Shown: in pieces, positions 1 to 7,127 of the stretch
Position numbering within the stretch: the first letter of the stretch is position 1
Layout of the letters: the number at the start of each line of letters is the position of its first letter
DNA from: Flavobacteriaceae bacterium
Lineage (GTDB): Bacteria > Bacteroidota > Bacteroidia > Flavobacteriales > Flavobacteriaceae
DNA: 8,258 nt
Direction of reading: 5' to 3'
Assembly (NCBI GenBank): GCA_003511845.1
Contig: DOIV01000163.1
Location: 1-8,258 of the forward strand
Program-made: the position numbers and the translations under genes
The notes under the pieces: generated by a model
What the model saw: only the letters and a program-made list of their open reading frames with translations
Databases searched by the model: none
Told to the model about the DNA's origin: nothing

Positions 1-30
1 GACATTGGGCTCTGCCTCGGGGCTTCCTAT

Positions 31-85
31 TTACCTCTCCTTCGGAGAGGTCGAAACTGCTTTTTAGCAGTTTAGGGTGAGGTAA
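31..85. repeat. Nested-hairpin intergenic element after phoU
   Basis: The outer arms TTACCTC (31-37) and GAGGTAA (79-85) are perfectly complementary. Inside lie two perfect 8-bp hairpins: ACCTCTCC (33-40) with GGAGAGGT (44-51), and AAACTGCT (54-61) with AGCAGTTT (66-73), the latter with a TTTT loop. The outer stem and the first hairpin share 33-37, so they compete. The element begins 2 bases after the phoU stop. On the phoU-sense strand no run of U follows, so a classical intrinsic terminator is not shown, although an mRNA 3'-end stabilising role is possible. It resembles the hairpin repeats scattered between genes in flavobacterial genomes (inference from memory, not searched). Positions 1-30 next to it show no gene. 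Confidence 0.6.
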
Positions 86-87
86 AA

Positions 88-747
88 TTATTTTTTCTTT
101 TGATGTTTTACAACTTCAGCATCTATATAGAAGATAATATCTTCAGCTATATTTTTAATCAAATCGCCTACACGTTCTAGTTTTTTAATGACAGAAGATA
201 GTAGTAATGCTTGTTTAATAATAGCAGTGTCTTTCTTTATTTCGGTCTCAATAACTTGGATTGATTTGTAGTTGATTTTATCTAAAATTTTATCTTTTTT
301 AAATACTTTTCTTGCAGTTTTCACATCTTTTTCTGTGTAAGCAAAAGTGATATGATCAAACATAGAATCAATAGTTTCATACATTTTCTCAAAGTCTAAT
401 ACTTCAAATAAATGAGGTTTTATTTGCAATTCTTCATCAACAACATATCTTGAAATATTATAAGCATGATCTGCAATTCTTTCTAAGTCAGAAGATATTT
501 TTAAAACCGTCATAATCAATCGTAAATCTTTAGCAACTGGCGTAAAAAGTGCAATAAAACGGATACAGTCTTTTTCTATTTTTAAACCTAATGCGTTTAC
601 ACGATTTTCGGTATGCATAACCTCTTCGGCTAAATCGCTATCATGATTTAGAAAAGCCTCTTTCGCCTTATCTAATTGCGATTTGCATAGAATAAGCATT
701 TCATAGCCTGATTGATTTAAAGAGTCGCGTTGTATTTTTGTGTTCAT
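88..747 (-). CDS. phoU: PhoU, phosphate-specific transport system accessory/signalling protein
   Basis: PhoU is a cytoplasmic all-helical protein that links the Pst transporter to the PhoR sensor kinase. It represses the Pho regulon when phosphate is plentiful and restrains uptake. The product is 219 residues, normal for the family, and shows the expected two-fold repeat of three-helix bundles. The first metal-binding signature ERIADHAYNI is at residues 89-98. The second, ERVGDLIKNIAEDI, is at about 191-204. The acidic residues E89, D93, E191 and D195 fit the E-x3-D ligands known in PhoU. It is the last gene of the operon and starts 12 bases after the pstB stop, so it is surely cotranscribed. 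The ATG at 747 is the natural start: the protein then begins directly with the usual N-terminal helix. The basic tail HQKKK is unremarkable. Identification is very secure. Confidence 0.96.
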   Translation of the reverse strand: MNTKIQRDSLNQSGYEMLILCKSQLDKAKEAFLNHDSDLAEEVMHTENRVNALGLKIEKDCIRFIALFTPVAKDLRLIMTVLKISSDLERIADHAYNISRYVVDEELQIKPHLFEVLDFEKMYETIDSMFDHITFAYTEKDVKTARKVFKKDKILDKINYKSIQVIETEIKKDTAIIKQALLLSSVIKKLERVGDLIKNIAEDIIFYIDAEVVKHQKKK

Positions 748-759
748 AGTAGTATTATT

Positions 760-1599
760 TTAACCAAAACGACCTGTAATATAATTTTCTGTTCGTTTTT
801 TTTCTGGATTTGTAAAAATCTTTTTTGTTTTACCATATTCTATCAATTCACCTATATAGAAAAAGGCAGTATAATCACTAATTCTACTGGCTTGTTGCAT
901 ATTATGCGTTACAATAATGATAGTGTATTTCTTTTTGAGCTCAAAAATGAGGTTTTCAATTTTTGAAGTAGATATTGGATCTAAAGCAGATGTTGGCTCA
1001 TCCATTAAAATTATAGAAGGTTCAACAGCTAAGGTTCTGGCAATACACAAACGTTGTTGTTGTCCGCCAGATAAAGCCAAAGCAGATTTTTTAAGCTTGT
1101 CTTTAACTTCTTCCCAAAGATCGGCTTGTTTTAATGCTTTTTCTACACGTTCTTCAATGAATTTTTTATCCTTTATGCCTTGAATTTTTAATCCGTAAGC
1201 AACATTTTCAAAAATAGATTTAGGAAAAGGATTTGGCTTTTGAAATACCATACCAATTTCTTTACGGAGCTCTTCTACATTTACCTTTTTTTTGTAAATA
1301 TTTTTACCGTTAATTTTAATTTTCCCTTCCATTCTATGACTATCAATATAATCGTTCATTCTGTTGAATAATCGTAGAAAGGTTGATTTTCCACATCCTG
1401 AAGGGCCAATAAAAGCGGTAACTGTATTGGGCTTGATTTCCATATCAATTCCTTTAATGGCTTGAAAATCTCCATACCAAACGTTTACATCTTTTACCTC
1501 AATTTTTGAGGGTTTACTTGTATCAATAGCTTCTATAGTATTTACTACAACTTTTTGATCTAATGTTTTTTCCATTGTTATTTCCATTTCTTTTGCCAT
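760..1599 (-). CDS. pstB: PstB, phosphate ABC transporter ATP-binding protein
   Basis: PstB is the cytoplasmic ATPase of the high-affinity phosphate importer PstSCAB and works as a dimer under PstC and PstA. All ABC motifs are intact: Walker [10 protein letters not shown] at residues 65-73, Q-loop Q120, signature LSGGQ at 176-180, Walker B IILMDE at 196-201, SALD at 204-207, and switch histidine H232. The sequence ends in the PstB-typical ENYITGRFG. At 279 residues it is longer than the usual ~250, because about 30 poorly conserved residues precede the first strand ([12 protein letters not shown]). The start at 1599 overlaps the end of pstA by 22 bases. Methionines at residues 5 and 9 are alternatives. 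Residue 9 begins 2 bases after the pstA stop and has GGA about 8 bases upstream, so translation could start there. Function is certain; the exact start is not. Confidence 0.96.
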   Translation of the reverse strand: MAKEMEITMEKTLDQKVVVNTIEAIDTSKPSKIEVKDVNVWYGDFQAIKGIDMEIKPNTVTAFIGPSGCGKSTFLRLFNRMNDYIDSHRMEGKIKINGKNIYKKKVNVEELRKEIGMVFQKPNPFPKSIFENVAYGLKIQGIKDKKFIEERVEKALKQADLWEEVKDKLKKSALALSGGQQQRLCIARTLAVEPSIILMDEPTSALDPISTSKIENLIFELKKKYTIIIVTHNMQQASRISDYTAFFYIGELIEYGKTKKIFTNPEKKRTENYITGRFG

Positions 1600-2432
1600 T
1601 TGTTTCTAAAATATACAGCGATACCATTCATTATAAAAGTGATGCCTAATAATATAATTATTGCAGCAGCAGCATTTTCAATAAAACCGTGTTGCGGTCT
1701 TGAAATCCAATTGAATATTTGGATAGGAAGTACAGAAAATTCATCCATAGGATTATCAGGAGCAAAAGGCACATAAGCCAAAGCACCAACAACAATTAGT
1801 GGTGCAGTTTCACCAACAGCTCTTGAAAGTGCTAAAATTACACCCGTTAAAATACCACCGCCTGATGCGGGTAATATTTGATGCCAAATGGTTTGCCATT
1901 TTGAAGCTCCTAAGGCATACGAAGCATCTTGAATTGATTTTGGTACAGCTTTAATGGCTTCTCTGGTTGCTACAATAATTATTGGGAGTATTAATAAAGA
2001 TAAGGTTAAACTACCTGCCAATACACTTGCTCCTAAATTCATAATACGAACGAATACTTCCAAACCTAATAAGCCATAGATTATGGAAGGAACACCTGCC
2101 AAGTTTGAGATATTAATTTCTAAGATTCCAGAAAGCCAATTCTTTTTACTGTATTCTTCTAAATACACACCTGCTGCTACTCCAACTGGGATTGCAATGA
2201 AAGCTGTTAAAAACAGAATCCAAATACTACCCATTAAGGCAGTATATATACCTGCTTTTTCTGCTTTTCTTGAAGGTAAATTGGTGATAAAACTCCAATC
2301 AATTATACCGAGTCCATCAATTAAAATATCACCAATAAATACCACAAGTAATACAAGTCCAATGAGTGTTGAGAACATTCCCCAATACATAAATAATCGG
2401 TCTTTGAGTCTATTTTTTTGGATACTATTCAT
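1578..2432 (-). CDS. pstA: PstA, phosphate ABC transporter permease
   Basis: PstA is one of the two inner-membrane permease subunits that form the phosphate channel with PstC. The 284-residue product has the six-helix pattern expected, with clear hydrophobic segments near 17-38, 65-90, 110-130, 138-155, 192-220 and 250-272. The cytoplasmic EAA loop that docks on PstB is [20 protein letters not shown] (residues 169-188). It is followed by [11 protein letters not shown] (202-212), characteristic of PstA/PstC proteins. The periplasmic stretch [20 protein letters not shown] near 223-242 fits PstA rather than PstC. Its ATG overlaps the last 8 bases of pstC (ATGAATAG), so translation is probably coupled, and its own 3' end overlaps pstB. 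No truncation or missing motif is seen. Confidence 0.95.
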   Translation of the reverse strand: MNSIQKNRLKDRLFMYWGMFSTLIGLVLLVVFIGDILIDGLGIIDWSFITNLPSRKAEKAGIYTALMGSIWILFLTAFIAIPVGVAAGVYLEEYSKKNWLSGILEINISNLAGVPSIIYGLLGLEVFVRIMNLGASVLAGSLTLSLLILPIIIVATREAIKAVPKSIQDASYALGASKWQTIWHQILPASGGGILTGVILALSRAVGETAPLIVVGALAYVPFAPDNPMDEFSVLPIQIFNWISRPQHGFIENAAAAIIILLGITFIMNGIAVYFRNKWQKKWK

Positions 2433-3303
2433 AACGCTGTTGGTATTTTTTACGTATTCTATAACTGATAGTATTTAATAAAAAAGTAACTACAAATAGT
2501 GTAATACCAGCGGCAAAGATGGTTCTATATTCTATAGAACCATGTTGTACATCGCCTAAGCTAACTTGCACAATATAAGCTGTTATGGTCTCCACCGGAA
2601 CTGTTGGGTCTAAGGTAAATCTCGGTTGTTGCCCTGCAGCTATGGCAACAATCATGGTTTCACCAATAGCTCTAGATATTGCTAAAATTATAGATACAAT
2701 TATTCCAGAAGATGCAGCAGGAACGACAACTTTAAAAGCAGTTTGCAGTTTTGTGGCTCCCATACCAAAAGATGCTTCTCGTAATGCATCGGGTACTGCA
2801 TGTAAAGCATCTTCACTTAGTGATGAGATAAATGGAATAATCATAATACCCATAACAATTCCAGCAGAAAGGGAGTTGAACCCTGATAAATTGGGAATAA
2901 ATCCTTGTAAAAATGGTGTGACAACAATTAAAGCAAAGAATCCATAAACTACAGTTGGTACTGCTGCTAATAGTTCTAACAAAGGTTTTACCGTTTTTCG
3001 AAAACTTTTTGGTGCATACTCACTCAAATAAATACCAATAGACAAGCCTATAGGTAGTGCAACGGAAATAGCGATAAAAGAAGTTAATAACGTACCTGTT
3101 AATAAGGGTAAAATTCCAAAATGCTTATCTGCAAATAAGGGTGTCCACTGGGTATCTGTAAAAAACTCTAGGATAGAAACTTCACTAAAGAAAATAATTG
3201 CCTCAAAACCTAATACACCAATAATACCAAAAGTTACCGCAATAGTGATTAAGGCACTTGAAAAAAGTAATTTTTCAATTAGATATTCTTTTATTTTTCG
3301 CAT
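2425..3303 (-). CDS. pstC: PstC, phosphate ABC transporter permease
   Basis: PstC is the partner permease to PstA in the inner membrane. At 292 residues it has a basic N-terminus (MRKIKEYLIEK), a first membrane segment near 13-40, then a periplasmic part with the family motif FFTDTQWTPLFADKHFGILP (about 47-66). The transport core follows. The EAA loop REASFGMGATKLQTAFKVVV lies at 175-194 and SRAIGETMIVAIAAG at 210-224. The WTP…FGILPLLTGTLLTS arrangement is typical of PstC and distinguishes it from PstA. The ATG at 3303 lies about 20 bases after the terminator-like hairpin separating it from pstS. No strong Shine-Dalgarno sequence is visible, which is usual in Bacteroidota. Because this hairpin lies between them, pstC and the genes after it are expected to be expressed at lower level than pstS. 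Confidence 0.95.
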   Translation of the reverse strand: MRKIKEYLIEKLLFSSALITIAVTFGIIGVLGFEAIIFFSEVSILEFFTDTQWTPLFADKHFGILPLLTGTLLTSFIAISVALPIGLSIGIYLSEYAPKSFRKTVKPLLELLAAVPTVVYGFFALIVVTPFLQGFIPNLSGFNSLSAGIVMGIMIIPFISSLSEDALHAVPDALREASFGMGATKLQTAFKVVVPAASSGIIVSIILAISRAIGETMIVAIAAGQQPRFTLDPTVPVETITAYIVQVSLGDVQHGSIEYRTIFAAGITLFVVTFLLNTISYRIRKKYQQRYE

Positions 3304-3323
3304 GGATTACGGTTTAGAAAAAA

Positions 3324-3357
3324 GGGAATCAGATACCAAAAGGCATCTGATTATCCC
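3324..3357 (-). terminator. Intrinsic terminator/attenuator between pstS and pstC
   Basis: Read on the minus strand this is GGG, AU, then an 11-bp stem AAUCAGAUGCC with GGUAUCUGAUU around a UUUU loop, then CCC closing on the GGG, immediately followed by six U residues (3318-3323). One pair is G·U in the pstS-sense RNA but A·C on the other strand, so the structure favours the sense direction. It sits 15 bases after the pstS stop and about 20 before the pstC start, with no sign of a new promoter between. It therefore probably works as a leaky terminator giving excess PstS over the membrane subunits. It could also act as a 3' stabiliser of a processed pstS mRNA. Confidence 0.82.
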
Positions 3358-3372
3358 TACATAAACTTCTGC

Positions 3373-4332
3373 TTATTTGTTACTTTCAACAAAAGTTTTA
3401 AAATTTTCTTTTTGCTTTGCGTAATTATCTGTTGGTAGTGGAATATAGCCAACATCTTTAGACAATTCTCCAGCATTTTCTATGTAAAAATTCACAAATT
3501 CAATTACTTCAGGTTGTTTAATAGAAGTACTATTTACATAAATAAATAAGGGTCTTGATAAAGGGCTATACGTACCATTACTCACGGTTTCTAAGGTAGG
3601 TTTTACAACCTTTTCACCATTATGAACTCCAATTAAGGTCAATTTATCTTTATTTTCAGTATAATAAGCTAATCCGAAAAAACCTAAAGAATATTTATCA
3701 CCTGCAATACCTTGCACCAATACATGATCGTCTTCACTAGCGGTAAAATCTCCTCTACTTGAACCGCTTTTACCTACGATAGCTTCTGTAAAATAGTCGT
3801 AAGTACCAGAGGCTACACCAGGACCAAATAAATGGATTTCTTCATTGGGCCATTCTGGACGAATTTGATTCCATTTCATTATTTTTCCTTGTGCTGCTGG
3901 TTCCCAAATTTTCTTTAATTCTTCTACGGTAAAACTATCTACCCAATCATTTTTAGGGTTTACCAATACTGCTAATCCATCATAAGCAACTTCTAATTCT
4001 AAATAGTTGATGTTATTTTCTGCACAAGCTGCTTTTTCTTTGTCTTTTATAGGACGAGAAGCATTAGAAATATTGGTTTCTCCTCTTGAGAATTTTTTAA
4101 ATCCACCACCAGTACCAGAAACACCAATAGTTACTTTTACTTTGGGTTGTACTGTTCTAAATTCTTCAGCTACAGCTTCGGTGACTGGAAAAACAGTACT
4201 TGATCCGTCAACTTTAATGGTGCCAGATAGTGTAGTGCCTTCTTTACTGTTGCCTTCTGCTCTATCTTTTTTGTCTCCACAAGACATTATTAATAATGTC
4301 ATTGCAATAATAATTGTAATTTTTTTATTCAT
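3373..4332 (-). CDS. pstS: PstS, phosphate-binding lipoprotein
   Basis: PstS binds phosphate in the periplasm and delivers it to PstCA. From the ATG at 4332 the product is 319 residues. It has a short basic lipoprotein signal [18 protein letters not shown] whose lipobox cysteine is C18, so the mature protein is lipid-anchored. Phosphate-pocket motifs are present: GSST at 43-46, [10 protein letters not shown] at 72-81, ETNISNASR at 85-93 and SGTYDYF at 175-181. The hinge and C-terminal landmarks [12 protein letters not shown] (115-126), [10 protein letters not shown] (135-144) and SRPLFIYV (259-266) fit the PstS/SphX type. Longer starts were rejected. TTG at 4422 lies inside the Pho-box array and upstream of the probable transcription start. 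ATG at 4383 would add 17 polar residues before the signal peptide. It is the first gene of the operon, and a terminator-like hairpin follows it. Confidence 0.95.
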   Translation of the reverse strand: MNKKITIIIAMTLLIMSCGDKKDRAEGNSKEGTTLSGTIKVDGSSTVFPVTEAVAEEFRTVQPKVKVTIGVSGTGGGFKKFSRGETNISNASRPIKDKEKAACAENNINYLELEVAYDGLAVLVNPKNDWVDSFTVEELKKIWEPAAQGKIMKWNQIRPEWPNEEIHLFGPGVASGTYDYFTEAIVGKSGSSRGDFTASEDDHVLVQGIAGDKYSLGFFGLAYYTENKDKLTLIGVHNGEKVVKPTLETVSNGTYSPLSRPLFIYVNSTSIKQPEVIEFVNFYIENAGELSKDVGYIPLPTDNYAKQKENFKTFVESNK

Positions 4333-4409
4333 AAAACTTCTATTAATTTTATGGTGTTCGTGATTTTTCTTTGAAAAGCTCATTGTCCATTTTATTAGTT
4401 TTTGCACTA

Positions 4410-4417
4410 CAAATAAA
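4410..4417 (-). promoter_or_regulatory. pstS promoter -7 element
   Basis: The minus strand reads TTTATTTG, one base off the Bacteroidota -7 consensus TAnnTTTG. It lies right after the Pho-box-like array and about 78 bases before the pstS ATG at 4332, which gives an untranslated leader of roughly 70 bases. There is no good -33 TTTG at the usual distance. That fits an activator-dependent promoter in which a bound regulator replaces the -33 contact. The core TTATTTG is identical to that of the upstream porin promoter at 7120-7126. Confidence 0.6.
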
Positions 4418-4420
4418 GAC

Positions 4421-4486
4421 AACTACTGTTACTAAAAGGTTATGTAAAAATGAAGAAAATGTGATTAAAAGGTTATGTAAATGTTA
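4421..4486 (-). promoter_or_regulatory. Six-unit 11-bp Pho-box-like array upstream of pstS
   Basis: Read on the minus strand, the sequence divides into six adjoining 11-mers: TAACATTTACA, TAACCTTTTAA, TCACATTTTCT, TCATTTTTACA, TAACCTTTTAG and TAACAGTAGTT. The rough consensus is TAAC followed by a T-rich spacer. Within it, a perfect 16-base direct repeat on the plus strand (TAAAAGGTTATGTAAA, at 4433-4448 and 4466-4481) recurs after 33 bp, which is three units. Known Pho boxes use 11-bp-spaced direct repeats: the E. coli PhoB half-site, and the B. subtilis PhoP hexamer TT(A/C/T)A(C/T)A. The position just upstream of the pstS -7 box suits binding of several PhoB-type dimers on one DNA face. The regulator itself is not encoded here, so assignment to PhoB is inference. 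Confidence 0.75.
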
Positions 4487-4562
4487 AGAGATTTTCTAGA
4501 GAATAGGTGAATTTAAAAAAGGAAGACTCAATATTGAACCTTCATTTTAAAAAACAATTTAT

Positions 4563-4632
4563 CTCCAGACATTGTCTAGGAGTCTACCAGCCTTTAGGCA
4601 GGTTAGATCCTTTTTGGCTATCGCCCTGCGAT
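4563..4632 (-). terminator. Clustered hairpins after the downstream porin, probable transcript end
   Basis: Three inverted repeats follow the porin stop. ATCGC (4620-4624) pairs with GCGAT (4628-4632), touching the stop codon. A long imperfect stem pairs 4579-4592 with 4597-4610 around a 4-base loop, with small bulges and one mismatch. A third pairs CTCCAGAC (4563-4570) with GTCT and GGAG (4574-4577, 4579-4582), one base bulged. The second and third share 4579-4582 and so exclude one another. On the porin-sense strand a run of six U (4549-4554) comes 8 bases after the last hairpin. That is farther than ideal, so termination is likely but not clean. On the other strand the middle hairpin is followed directly by TTTTT (4611-4615). 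Confidence 0.55.
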
Positions 4633-5846
4633 TAAAAATCTACTTGAAAACGTACTTGAAAAATGTTCGCTTTCCCTTTGTCTTTTATATCGGCAATAAC
4701 ATTGTTGAACATAATTCTAGTAGATGGATTCAAATACCAATTTACACCTAAGGTAACATCTGATTGTTCACCACCTAAAATAGTTTCGCTATTTAAGTCG
4801 GAATTAGAATATCGCAAAGCGACTTCCCAAGCACCAGCACCTCCATTTCCAAAATTATGTTGAGGCTTTATACGATCAAATCCTGCATAAGAACTTTTAT
4901 ATTTTTTACTTTCACCAGTAATAAAGTAGCTTACTTGACCGTAATAACTAGAAAAATTATAGTTTTCAATGGCATTTACCTTAGCGGTAAGATACTCTCC
5001 TTGAAAAGATAAAGAGCCTGCTACAAATGCAACTTCTAAATTTAGAAGGTTGATATTGTCAACATTATCAATAGCACCTGTAGAAATATATTTTTGACTA
5101 CTTAAATTTGCTTCAGGTTTTGAAGAAACCTTGTATTTATTTGAATCAGGATTTCTATAACTATAAGCTAAACCAAAGTGTAATAATTGTTTTTTATCTT
5201 TATTATTTATAGGTAAACCTGTAATTCTTCCTGTAAAAACATAACCATCGTTTGCTTTTTTATCATTTGCAGTTTTACCGTCAGCATTTCTAAACAAGCC
5301 AGCTTGAACGCCTATTTTTTTATCAGAAAACTCATTAAATAATAGAATTCCATTATTACGCGTTGGAGCAAAATCACTAATTAAAGATCTTTCCATAAAA
5401 ACATTATAATTACTACTCATCAACATTTCTAAACGGAAAGGTTCTTTAACATGACCAACTCTAATATTGCCAATTACAGGTACATTTTTTAAACCTATAT
5501 ACATATCTTTAAATGCAATGACACCACCTTCAAAACCTAAATCTAGTTTAAATTCTACATTTTTATAAATAGTGCCAGCAAAGAAAAGTCTCGACCTTCT
5601 AATTTCTGTACCGTTACGGGTTTCTAATGGTCTAAAAGCATTGTTTAAATTGTTGTCTTGAGAAAAAAAGGCGTGATCTAGCATAACACGACCACCAAAA
5701 TTGAATTTAAAATTTTTGTTGGCACTTTCTAGTTTAAATCCATTATCCCATTTGAATGAAAAGGGATTTTCTTTTTTTATTTGTTGTGCATTTAAGAAAA
5801 ATGTAGATAGAATTACTACAAGAACTATTTTTTTTGATATTAGCAA
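4632..5846 (-). CDS. OprO/OprP-family phosphate-selective porin (downstream copy)
   Basis: This is a predicted outer-membrane beta-barrel porin of the phosphate-selective O/P family (PF07396), 404 residues. The signal peptide MLISKKIVLVVILSTFFLNA is followed by Q21. The family region is recognisable: FNFGGRVMLDHAFF at 48-61, RRSRLFFAGTIYKNVEFKLD at 83-102, and the hallmark VGHVKEPFRLEMLMSSN…FMERS at 130-154. The chain ends in VDF, an aromatic C-terminus read by the BAM assembly machinery. The start is TTG at 5846. No ATG lies between it and the in-frame TAA three codons upstream, and the signal peptide needs these residues. A perfect TAnnTTTG box sits 30 bases upstream. It follows the other porin by 58 bases. 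Phosphate as the substrate is inferred from family and from the neighbouring pst operon; pyrophosphate or other anions are possible. Confidence 0.85.
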   Translation of the reverse strand: MLISKKIVLVVILSTFFLNAQQIKKENPFSFKWDNGFKLESANKNFKFNFGGRVMLDHAFFSQDNNLNNAFRPLETRNGTEIRRSRLFFAGTIYKNVEFKLDLGFEGGVIAFKDMYIGLKNVPVIGNIRVGHVKEPFRLEMLMSSNYNVFMERSLISDFAPTRNNGILLFNEFSDKKIGVQAGLFRNADGKTANDKKANDGYVFTGRITGLPINNKDKKQLLHFGLAYSYRNPDSNKYKVSSKPEANLSSQKYISTGAIDNVDNINLLNLEVAFVAGSLSFQGEYLTAKVNAIENYNFSSYYGQVSYFITGESKKYKSSYAGFDRIKPQHNFGNGGAGAWEVALRYSNSDLNSETILGGEQSDVTLGVNWYLNPSTRIMFNNVIADIKDKGKANIFQVRFQVDF

Positions 5847-5875
5847 AAGTTCTTATTTTAAGAAAAAGATTATCG

Positions 5876-5883
5876 CAAATTTA
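5876..5883 (-). promoter_or_regulatory. Internal promoter -7 element for the downstream porin
   Basis: The minus strand reads TAAATTTG, a perfect match to the Bacteroidota -7 consensus TAnnTTTG, in the 58-base gap between the two porins and 30 bases upstream of the TTG start. No convincing -33 TTG and no 11-bp-spaced TTnACA units are seen next to it. This promoter, if used, would be independent of the Pho-like arrays, while read-through from the upstream porin remains possible. Confidence 0.45.
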
Positions 5884-5904
5884 ATAAAAATATAAGAATC
5901 TTTT

Positions 5905-7098
5905 TTAGAAATGAATATCAAATTGTAATCTATACATCAGTTCATTGTTACCTCCTGCAACTTCTATATGGCTAATATCAGTTTGAACCTTTAATTTATG
6001 ACCTACAATAAATTTAGACAGTCCTAAAGTATATTGTGTCTGCATTTTTTTTCCAGTTACATTTTCATCTAGTTTAATATTGGTATATCTTCCTGAAACT
6101 TCCCAGTTATTGGTAAAAAGATAACCAGTTTGAAGATTTAATCCATTTCCAACTTGTACAACATCTCCTGTTAAAGAACCATCACTATTTTTGGCATACG
6201 GATTGTCAGCATTTCTATCGGCATATTCTCCCATTAGTGAAAATCCATTATATTTAAACATGAAATCAATAAATAATGTATTGATATCCGTTTCATAAAA
6301 ACCAGTATCTGTTATCATATAAGAACCTTGATTGCTCCTGTTTTTAACAGCATTTTTATTTATGTCATAAGTTGCAGCTAGCATTAATTTGGGTTTCTCT
6401 TCTCGCTTTTGATCACTACCGCTATATTCTCCTTTACTTTTAAATTTTCCGAAAGGTAGTAGCTCTAATCTTGCCGTATATTGATGACCTCCTAAATTCC
6501 CTTTAGTGATATTTCTACCTTCTCCTTGTGATATTGCTAATTTCTCTCGCACTAAAAAATTATCGGTTAGGTAAAAATGATGTCTTAATTGAATGCCCAA
6601 ATCACGATCAATATTGAATTTACTGTTTAACATTGAGCGGTCTACTTGTTGTAAGTTACCTGAAGAAATTACACGTTCAATATTTCCAGGTAGTTTTGTT
6701 TGACCTGCCCACAATTCAAAATTTTCATAAAAATTCCACATGACAACCGCATCGAGAATATACCTAGGTGCATTACTTGTGTATTTAGAGGCTCCAGAAA
6801 TATCTCTATTAGATAAACCCAATTCCATTTTATATTTTAATTTAGGTGAAAATGCAAAACCATTAAATTTTAATCGTGCACGTCTTACTAAAAAATTAGA
6901 TTCATTTTTTTCACCTTCTTCCCAATTAGAAACGGCTAAAAATTGCATTCTTGTGCCAATTTTCATAGTCCAAGAACTGTCTTGACCTACAAGATTTAAA
7001 AGTCCTTTTCCGAATTTAGGAGCATTTGTTTTTTGTGCATTCAAAGTAATAAATGCACATAAAGTTAAAAGGGTTAGTGTAATTTTAAATTTCATCAT
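5905..7098 (-). CDS. OprO/OprP-family phosphate-selective porin (upstream copy, Pho-controlled)
   Basis: This is a second predicted outer-membrane porin of the phosphate-selective O/P family, 397 residues from ATG at 7098 (a second ATG at 7095 follows directly). The signal peptide MMKFKITLTLLTLCAFITLNA ends before Q22. Family landmarks are RRARLKFNGFAFSPKLKYKMELGLSNRD (about 72-99), the strand and loop LWAGQTKLPGNIERVISSG (129-147), and DRSMLNSKFNIDRDLGIQLRHHF (153-175). The C-terminus IHF is aromatic, as required for barrel assembly. It is clearly diverged from the neighbouring porin: the KEPF…ER hallmark there corresponds to KLPGNIER here, so this is not a recent duplication. An upstream TTG at 7122 was rejected because it lies inside the -7 box. 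A Pho-box-like array directly upstream suggests induction under phosphate starvation. Substrate assignment is inference. Confidence 0.83.
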   Translation of the reverse strand: MMKFKITLTLLTLCAFITLNAQKTNAPKFGKGLLNLVGQDSSWTMKIGTRMQFLAVSNWEEGEKNESNFLVRRARLKFNGFAFSPKLKYKMELGLSNRDISGASKYTSNAPRYILDAVVMWNFYENFELWAGQTKLPGNIERVISSGNLQQVDRSMLNSKFNIDRDLGIQLRHHFYLTDNFLVREKLAISQGEGRNITKGNLGGHQYTARLELLPFGKFKSKGEYSGSDQKREEKPKLMLAATYDINKNAVKNRSNQGSYMITDTGFYETDINTLFIDFMFKYNGFSLMGEYADRNADNPYAKNSDGSLTGDVVQVGNGLNLQTGYLFTNNWEVSGRYTNIKLDENVTGKKMQTQYTLGLSKFIVGHKLKVQTDISHIEVAGGNNELMYRLQFDIHF

Positions 7099-7119
7099 TT
7101 TATTAATTTTTGTCGTTTG

Positions 7120-7127
7120 CAAATAAC
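7120..7127 (-). promoter_or_regulatory. Upstream-porin promoter -7 element
   Basis: The minus strand reads GTTATTTG. Its last seven bases, TTATTTG, are identical to those of the pstS -7 box and match four to five of the six fixed positions of TAnnTTTG. The ATG at 7098 follows about 20 bases later, which gives a leader of roughly 17 bases. As at pstS no clear -33 element is present, which fits control by an activator bound just upstream. Confidence 0.55.

Noticed and set aside
1..30. Partial gene or further hairpin at the left edge
   Set aside because: It is too short to support a frame, and the only self-complementarity (GCC with GGC near 15-23) is weak.
730..966. Plus-strand open frame across the phoU-pstB junction
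   Set aside because: It is antisense to clear phoU and pstB genes and has no family features. The same holds for other plus-strand frames at 917-1183, 2083-2478, 2585-2947, 4007-4363, 4663-4863, 5701-5895 and 6740-6985.
4333..4422. N-terminal extension of PstS from TTG at 4422 or ATG at 4383
   Set aside because: TTG lies within the 11-bp array and upstream of the probable transcription start. Both longer forms put polar residues ahead of a complete lipoprotein signal that begins MNKK.
4433..4481. Two 16-base direct repeats as a CRISPR or attachment-site pair
   Set aside because: There are only two copies, 33 bp apart, as part of an 11-bp periodic promoter array, so a regulatory reading explains them better.
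5884..5904. Terminator between the two porins
   Set aside because: There is a short T/A-rich stretch but no stable stem; read-through between the porins is more likely.
7099..7122. Upstream TTG start for the porin at 7122
   Set aside because: It falls inside the TTATTTG -7 box, so it would not be in the mRNA; the MMKF signal peptide from 7098 is complete.
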